From Stomorhina lunata (lineage: Eukaryota; Arthropoda; Insecta; Diptera; Rhiniidae): 64,000 nt of DNA. The position numbers and the translations under genes were made by a program. The DNA lies in contig OW121744.1 of assembly GCA_933228675.1 (NCBI GenBank), positions 98,022,526-98,086,525 on the forward strand, given 5' to 3'. This document shows, in pieces, positions 57,951 to 64,000 of this stretch. Below the pieces are notes generated by a model, which searched no databases, was not told the origin of the DNA, and was given only the letters and a program-made list of their open reading frames with translations. Each line of letters opens with the position of its first letter. Position 1 is the stretch's first letter.

Positions 57951-60650
57951 ATTTTTAAAAACAAAAATTTTTCTATAGAAAAAATTTTTAAAAACAAAAA
58001 TTTTTCTATAGAAAAAATTTTTAAAAACAAAAATTTTTCTACACAAAAAATTTTTAAAAACAAAAATCTTTCTATAGAAAAAATTTTTTTATAAAAAATT
58101 ATTTACAAGAAAAATTTTTCTATAGAAAAATTTTTTTATGAAAAATATTTCTATAGAAAAAAATTATAGAAATATTTTTTTAAAAAATTTCTTTTTTTAT
58201 GACTAATTTTTCTATAAAAAAAAATTTTCTTATGAATAATTTTTTATAAAAAATTTTTTTCTACAGAAAAATTTTTCTTATGAATAATTTTTCTATAGAA
58301 AAATTTTTCTTATGAATAATTTTTCTATAGAAAAATTTTTCTTATGAATAATTTTTCTATAGAAAAATTTTTCTTATGAATAATTTTGTATAGAAAAATT
58401 TTTCTTATGTATAATTTTTCTATAGAAAAATTTTTCTTATGAATAATTTTTCTATAGAAAAATTTTTTCTTATGAATAATTTTTCTTATAAATAATTTTT
58501 CTATCGAAAATTTTTTCTTCTAAATAATTTTTCTATAGAAAAATTTTTCTTATAAATAATTTTTCTGAAAAAATTTTTTTTATGAAAATTTTTTCTATAT
58601 TTTTCTTATGAAAATTTTTTCTATAGCAAAATTTTTCTTATGAATAATTTTTCTATAGAAAAATTTTTCTTATGTATAATTTTTCTGTAGAAAAATTTTT
58701 CTTTTTAATAATTTTTCTATAGAAAAATTTTTCTTATGAATAATTTTTCTATAGAAAAATTTTTCTTATTAATAATTTTTCTATAGAAACATTTTTCTTT
58801 GGAATAGTTTTTCTATAGAAAAATATGAAAATTTTTTCTATAGAAAAATTTTCTTTATGAAAATTTTTTCTTTAGAAAAAATTTTCTTATGAAAATTTTT
58901 TCTTTAGAAAATTTTCTTTATGAAAATTTTTTCTTTAGAAAAAATTTTCATAAGAAAATTTTTGTTATGAAAATTTTTGTTATGAAATTGTTATAACAAA
59001 AATTTTCTAAAGAAAAAATTTTCATAACAAAAATTTTTCTAAAGAAAAAATTTTCATAACAAAAATTTTTCTAAAGAAAAAATTTTCATGAGAAAATTTT
59101 TTCTAAAGAAAAAATTTTCATAAGAAAATTTTTTCTAAAGAAAAAATTTTTATAAAAAAATTTTTTCTAAAGAAAGAATTTTCGTAAGAAAATTTTTTCT
59201 TTAGAAAAAATGTTCATAAAGAAAATTTTCTAAAGAAAAAATTTTCATAAAAAATATAATTTTTCTATAAAAAAAATTTTCATAAGAAAAATTTTTCTAT
59301 AGAAAAAATTTTCATAAGAAAAAGTTTTCTATAGAAAAAATTTTCATAAGAAAAATTTTTCTATAGAAAAAATTTTCATAAGGAAAATTTTTTCTATAGA
59401 AAAAATTTTCATAAGAAAAATTCTTCTTTAGAAAAAATTTTCTTATGAAAATTTCTTCTTTAGAAAAAATTTTCTTATGAAAATTTTTTCTTTAGAAAAA
59501 ATTTTCTTATGAAAATTTTTTCTTTAGAAAAAATTTTCTTATGAAAATTTTTTCTTTAGAAAAAATTTTCTTATGAAAATTTTTTCTTTAGAAAAAATTT
59601 TCTTATGAAAATTTTTTCTTTAGAAAAAATTTTCTTATGAAAATTTTTTCTTTAGAAAAAATTTTCTTATGAAAATTTTTTCTTTAGAAAAAATTTTCTT
59701 ATGAAAATTTTTTCTTTAGAAAAAATTTTCTTATGAAAATTTTTTCTTTAGAAAAAATTTTCTTATAAACATTTTTTCTTTAGAAAAAATTTTCTTATGA
59801 AAATTTTTTCTTTAGAAAAAATTTTCTTATGAAAATTTTTTCTTTAGAAAAAATTTTCTTATGAAAATTTTTTCTTTAGAAAAAATTTTCTTATGAAAAT
59901 TTTTTCTTTAGAAACATTTTTGTTATGAAAATTTTTTCTTTAGAAAAATTTTTGTTATGAAAATTTTTTCTTTAGAAAAATTTTTGTTATAAAAATTTTT
60001 TCTTTAGAAAAATTTTTGTTATGAAAATTTTTCTTTAGAAAAATTTTTGTTATGAAAATTTTATCTTTACAAAAATTTTTGTTATGAAAATTTTTTCTTT
60101 AGAAAAATTTTGTTACGAAAATTTTTTCTTTAGAAAAATTTTTGTTATAAAAATTTTTCTTTAGAAAAATTTTTGTTATGTAAAATTTTTCTTTAGAAAA
60201 ATGTTTGTTATTAAAATTTTTTCTTTAGAAAAATTTTTGTTATGAACAATTTTTTCTTTAGAAAAATTTTTGTTATGAAAATTTTTTCTTTAGAAAAACT
60301 TTTGTTATGAACAATTTTTCTTTAAAAAAATTTTTGTTATGAAAATTTTTTCTTTAGTAAAATTTTTGTTATGAAAAATATTTCTTTAGAAAAATGTTTG
60401 TTATGAAAAATATTTCTTTAGATATATTTATGTTATGAAAAATATTTTTAGACAAATTTTTGTTATGAAACATTTTCTTTAGAAACATTTTTTTTATGAA
60501 AAATTTTTCATTAAAAAATTTTTTTATGAGAACATTTTCTTAAGATAAATTTATGTTATAAAAATTTTTCTTTAAAAAAATTTTTATTATGAAAATTTTT
60601 TTCTTTAGAAAAATTTTGTTATGAAAATTTTTTTTAGAAAATTTTTTTCT
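57951..60650. repeat. Minisatellite array I, about 32 bp, CTATAG and CTTTAG cores with CTTATGA spacer
   Basis: The left part (57960-58800) uses TTTTTCTATAGAAAAATTTT with CTTATGAATAA spacers. The right part (58850-60640) uses a non-palindromic TTTCTTTAGAAAAAATTTTC core with TTATGAAAA or GTTATGAAAA spacers, period 32 bp. Orientation switches: CTTTAG to CTAAAG at the palindrome TTGTTATAACAA (58988-58999), and back at about 59420. About 80 units in all. Confidence 0.93.
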
Positions 60651-62040
60651 GTTGAACAAGTAAACCTTATGTATATCGATAGTAAAGGCTTTCTTTCGGT
60701 CCTTTTAGGGTTAATTTTCCTTAAAATAAATCCGAGCCACTAATTTGTCATCAAACCTAAATTGTTTGCTGTTTTGGATTTATTATTTCGTTTGAAGTTA
60801 AGTCACCAAATATTTTAATGGTCAACCGGCTTTCTTGCCCAGGTCTATAAAAACTAGGTTAAATATTACAAAAAGAAATAAATACAAAGAAATAAACATA
60901 AAAATCAAATAAAACAAAAGTAAATGAAGTAAATAAATACGGCAAAAAAACCTAACAACAAAAATTAAAATAATCAATGATTTACTTAAGAAAAACCCAT
61001 ACAGCCAAACATTGGCAACATGTTTGTGTAAATATTCTAGACAACAACAACAATAATAAAACTACGAAAACTTTAACCGGAAGTTGTTTTTTCTTACTTC
61101 CGCAAACGTTGGTAGCATAGACAAAAGCATACACACACAATTGTAGTGTTTTCAGCAAGTCTTGATTTTTACAGTTAGTAATACACACACACACATGAAA
61201 GAGTATAGAGTAAAATAATTTTCATTCATGCTTGAATATGTGTGTGACTTTGTTGAAATATAATAGATTTTTTTAAAGAGTTTTCGTCATTTTTTTCCTT
61301 GTAGTTGAAGTGCGTGTGTGGTTAATCAAGTTTTTTTTTGAAGCGTTGCTATTCCTTTGCTTTATTAAGGGATTTTAATTTGTCGATTGAATAAAAAAAC
61401 GACCGCTTGCATATTTTGTAGCAATAAAAATTTTAATTTTAAAACATCATTTCAAACCGTTTTTCCATTAATTGTAATTTCAAGTTTTGCATAATTTTTG
61501 CTTCAAAATATTTCATAACTAAAATTGTATTCAACCATTAAACACTTGATCTTCACTTTCAGTTTCACTCACTTAATTTATTATAATATTTAAAAAATTC
61601 CATAATTACTTATAAATATAAGTATTTAAGTCTAATAAAAATTTTTCGAAAAATTTTTTAAAACTTGTATTTAAGTGAAAATCACTTAAGCGTAATTGAA
61701 ATTAAAAAATATTTAACATTTGCCAAACAATAACGAATAACAACCAGTGAAATTGCCAAGATAATTCCATCATGTTCATGCTCTCTTTGATTTGGGTGTT
61801 CACGCTTAGGAAAAATTTTGTAAAAAATTAGTTTTGAAAAAGATTTTATTTGAGACAGTGCCAACTTTGTTAAATGCTAAAGAAAATAATATAAGACAAA
61901 TTCAAGAAAATTTTATAAAAGGTATGAAAATAAACATACAATAGAAAATTTTTTGATTATAACAGTTTAATGTAGAAAATTTTTAATAGAACTGTTCGAT
62001 TATTTTAATTTTTGAAACAAAATAGTCGGTTTAATATTTT
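60651..62040. other. Intergenic region without recognised genes
   Basis: AT-rich single-copy DNA with a short CA-rich tract at 61180-61196. No coding sequence is supported. Confidence 0.4.
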
Positions 62041-62380
62041 TCTTTAAAAAATTGTTCGATTACACTGCTCTGCAGCCAAATCCTTCTTTTAATAAAACTA
62101 TGTGGACTACATGGATTTTGATGCGCTAAACTCAGATCCGTTGTCGGTTTTTTTCCATCAGATCTGAATTTTTTTTTTATGGGAGTGGCAAATTTTTTCC
62201 CTTAAATTAGTCAGGTACGGAGACCTATTTCATCCTAACTCGAGAACGACTCATCCGATTTTCAAAATTAAAACTCTTGAAGATGCATAACAAACTTGCA
62301 TTTATTTTAGTCTGATATAATTTTTCTGTATCTCTTATCGTTTTGGAGTTATTTAGAAATTAATGGAGAAAAAATTTTTT
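62041..62380. other. Non-satellite island within array J
   Basis: An island of more complex sequence ('AACTCGAGAACGACTCATCC', 'GATGCATAACAAACTTGC') interrupts satellite-like DNA. No long ORF or terminal repeats are visible. It may be an inserted element or a remnant of the pre-satellite locus. Confidence 0.4.
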
Positions 62381-64000
62381 ATTTAAAGGAAAGACAAAAA
62401 GTTTTCTACAGAAAATTGTTCGATAATAAAAGTATTTTGTATAAAATTGTTTGATTCTTCATGATTTTTAATAGAAAATTGCTCAATTACAAAAGCTTTT
62501 TATAAAATATTGTTCGATTATAACAGATTTCCCTAAACAATACATGTATAACAGTTTTTGCAAAAAAATAATAGCTCTAGGAAACATTTTTCGATTTTAA
62601 AAGTTTTTTTTATAAAATATTGTTCAACTTTAATATTTTTTGCAAAAATTTTTTTGATTATAACAGTTTCTCCAATAAATTAAATTAATAGTTTTTTTTT
62701 AACATTATTCCACTAAAATAGCTTGCTTTAAAATATTGTAAAATTATAACAGTTTTTTATAAAAAAAAATGTTCAAATATAACAGTTTTTTTCCATAAAA
62801 TTATAGGAAAATTTTTCGATTCTAACAGTTTCTCCAGAAATTTCTTCGATTATAACAACTTTTTTAAAATACTGTACATTGATAACAGTTTTCTATAGAA
62901 AATTTTTTGATTATAACAGTTTTCTTAAGAACATTTTTTGATTATATAAATTTCCTAAAACAAATGGTTTGATTATAACAGCTTTGCACATTTAAAATTT
63001 TTTGATTATAACAGTTTTCTATATAAAATTGTTTGATTATAACAGTTTTCAATTGAAAAATGTTTGATTATATCAGATTCGATTATCATAGTTTTGAACT
63101 AAAAAAAATTTCTCGAATATAACAAATTCTATAGAAAATTGTATTATAATAGTTATCTATAAAAAATGATATTATAACAGTTTTCAACAAAAAATTCTTC
63201 TTTTCCTGAAAAATTGTTAGATTATAACAGTTTTCATTAGAAATTTTTTTTCTATATTAACATTTTGATATGAAAATTTTTTTATAGAACAAATTTTGGT
63301 AAGAAAATTTTTCTATAGCAAAAATTTTGATATGAATATTTTTAAATTCAAATAAATTTGTTATGTATAACAGTTTTAGTAAAAAAATAAAAGCTCTAGA
63401 AAACATTTTTCGATTTTAAAAGTTTTCTATAAAATATTGTTTAACTTTAATATTTTTTGCAAAAATTTTTTTGATTATAACAGTTTCTCCAATAAATTAA
63501 ATTAATAGTATTTTTTAAAACATTGTTCGACTATAATAGCTTGCTTTAAAATATTGTAAAATTATAACAGTTTTTTATAAAAAAAATATTCAAATATAAC
63601 AGTTTTTTCCATAAAATTATAGGAACATTTTTCGATTCTAACAGTTTCTTTAGAAATTTCTTCGATTATAACAACTTTTTTAAAATACTGTTCATTGATA
63701 ACAGTTTTCTATAGAAAATTTTTTGATTATAACAGTTTTCTTAAGAAAATTTTTTGATTATAAAAATTTCCTATAAAAAAAATTGTTTGATTATAACAGC
63801 TTTTCACATTTAAAATTTTTTGATTATAACAGTTTTCTATATAAAATTGTTTGATTATAACAGTTTTCAATTGAAAAATGTTTGATTATATCAGACTCGA
63901 TTATCATAGTTTTGAACTAAAAAAAAATTTCTCGAATATAACAAATTCTATAGAAAATTTTATTATAATAGTTATCTAAAAAAAATGATATTATAACAGT
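62381..64000 (+). repeat. Minisatellite array J, GATTATAACAGTTTTCTATA units, with 817-bp duplication
   Basis: Diverged units of about 30 bp read TTTTTTGATTATAACAG plus TTTTCTATAGAAAA. A segment starting near 62550 is repeated from about 63367 with offset 817 bp (landmark GCAAAAATTTTTTTGATT at 62642 and 63459). The array runs off the window edge. Confidence 0.88.

Overview
This window looks like nuclear DNA of a higher (calyptrate-type) fly. It is very AT-rich, carries a tandem cluster of insect gustatory receptor (Gr, 7tm_7) genes with short Drosophila-like introns, and is full of dipteran-type repeats. The species cannot be named from sequence alone; blowfly or house-fly relatives are the best guess.

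Coding content is small. Five Gr loci lie head-to-tail on the + strand. Gr-A (1-804) is cut by the window edge, Gr-B is at 3732-4787, and Gr-C (9862-10770) is a pseudogene cut by a foldback element. Gr-D is at 15136-16487 and Gr-E at 22258-23652. Gr-D and Gr-E are complete two-exon genes of 404 residues. Each has a first exon of exactly 1056 bp, a phase-0 intron and a 159-bp last exon that carries TM7. Gr-A and Gr-B have the same conserved splice donor but no recognisable last exon of their own. Either they are truncated, or they splice to a distant shared 3' exon such as the one at 16329, as in Drosophila Gr28b and Gr39a. A further two-exon gene at 27549-28959 encodes a 448-residue protein of unknown function with one hydrophobic segment and a long Pro/Tyr/Gln-rich tail.

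The rest is mostly repetitive. Eight regions (11.1-14.95, 17.2-22.0, 29.1-32.7, 34.7-36.2, 36.7-37.8, 41.4-47.8, 58-60.6 and 62.4-64 kb) are minisatellites, mostly of 30-32 bp. They share an inverted-repeat core, usually TTTTTCTATAGAAAAA, but each array has its own spacer. There is also an unrelated 11-bp array (24.2-25.9 kb) and an expanded GACA microsatellite (2.5-3.2 kb) that sits where a dispersed mini-me-like repeat elsewhere has a short GACA tract.

Mobile elements include a foldback family with one near-pristine copy (50556-51159) whose two 243-bp arms look identical. They also include a 597-bp mariner-type deletion derivative (39237-39833) with TA target duplication, a non-LTR reverse transcriptase remnant (55113-55755, minus strand), and three copies of a composite repeat with 132-bp tandem units and a terminal hairpin.

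The most noteworthy points are the possible shared-3'-exon Gr architecture, the palindromic-core satellite family, and the repeated contact between foldback ends and those satellites. Boundaries of degenerate repeats are approximate and all identities were judged by eye.
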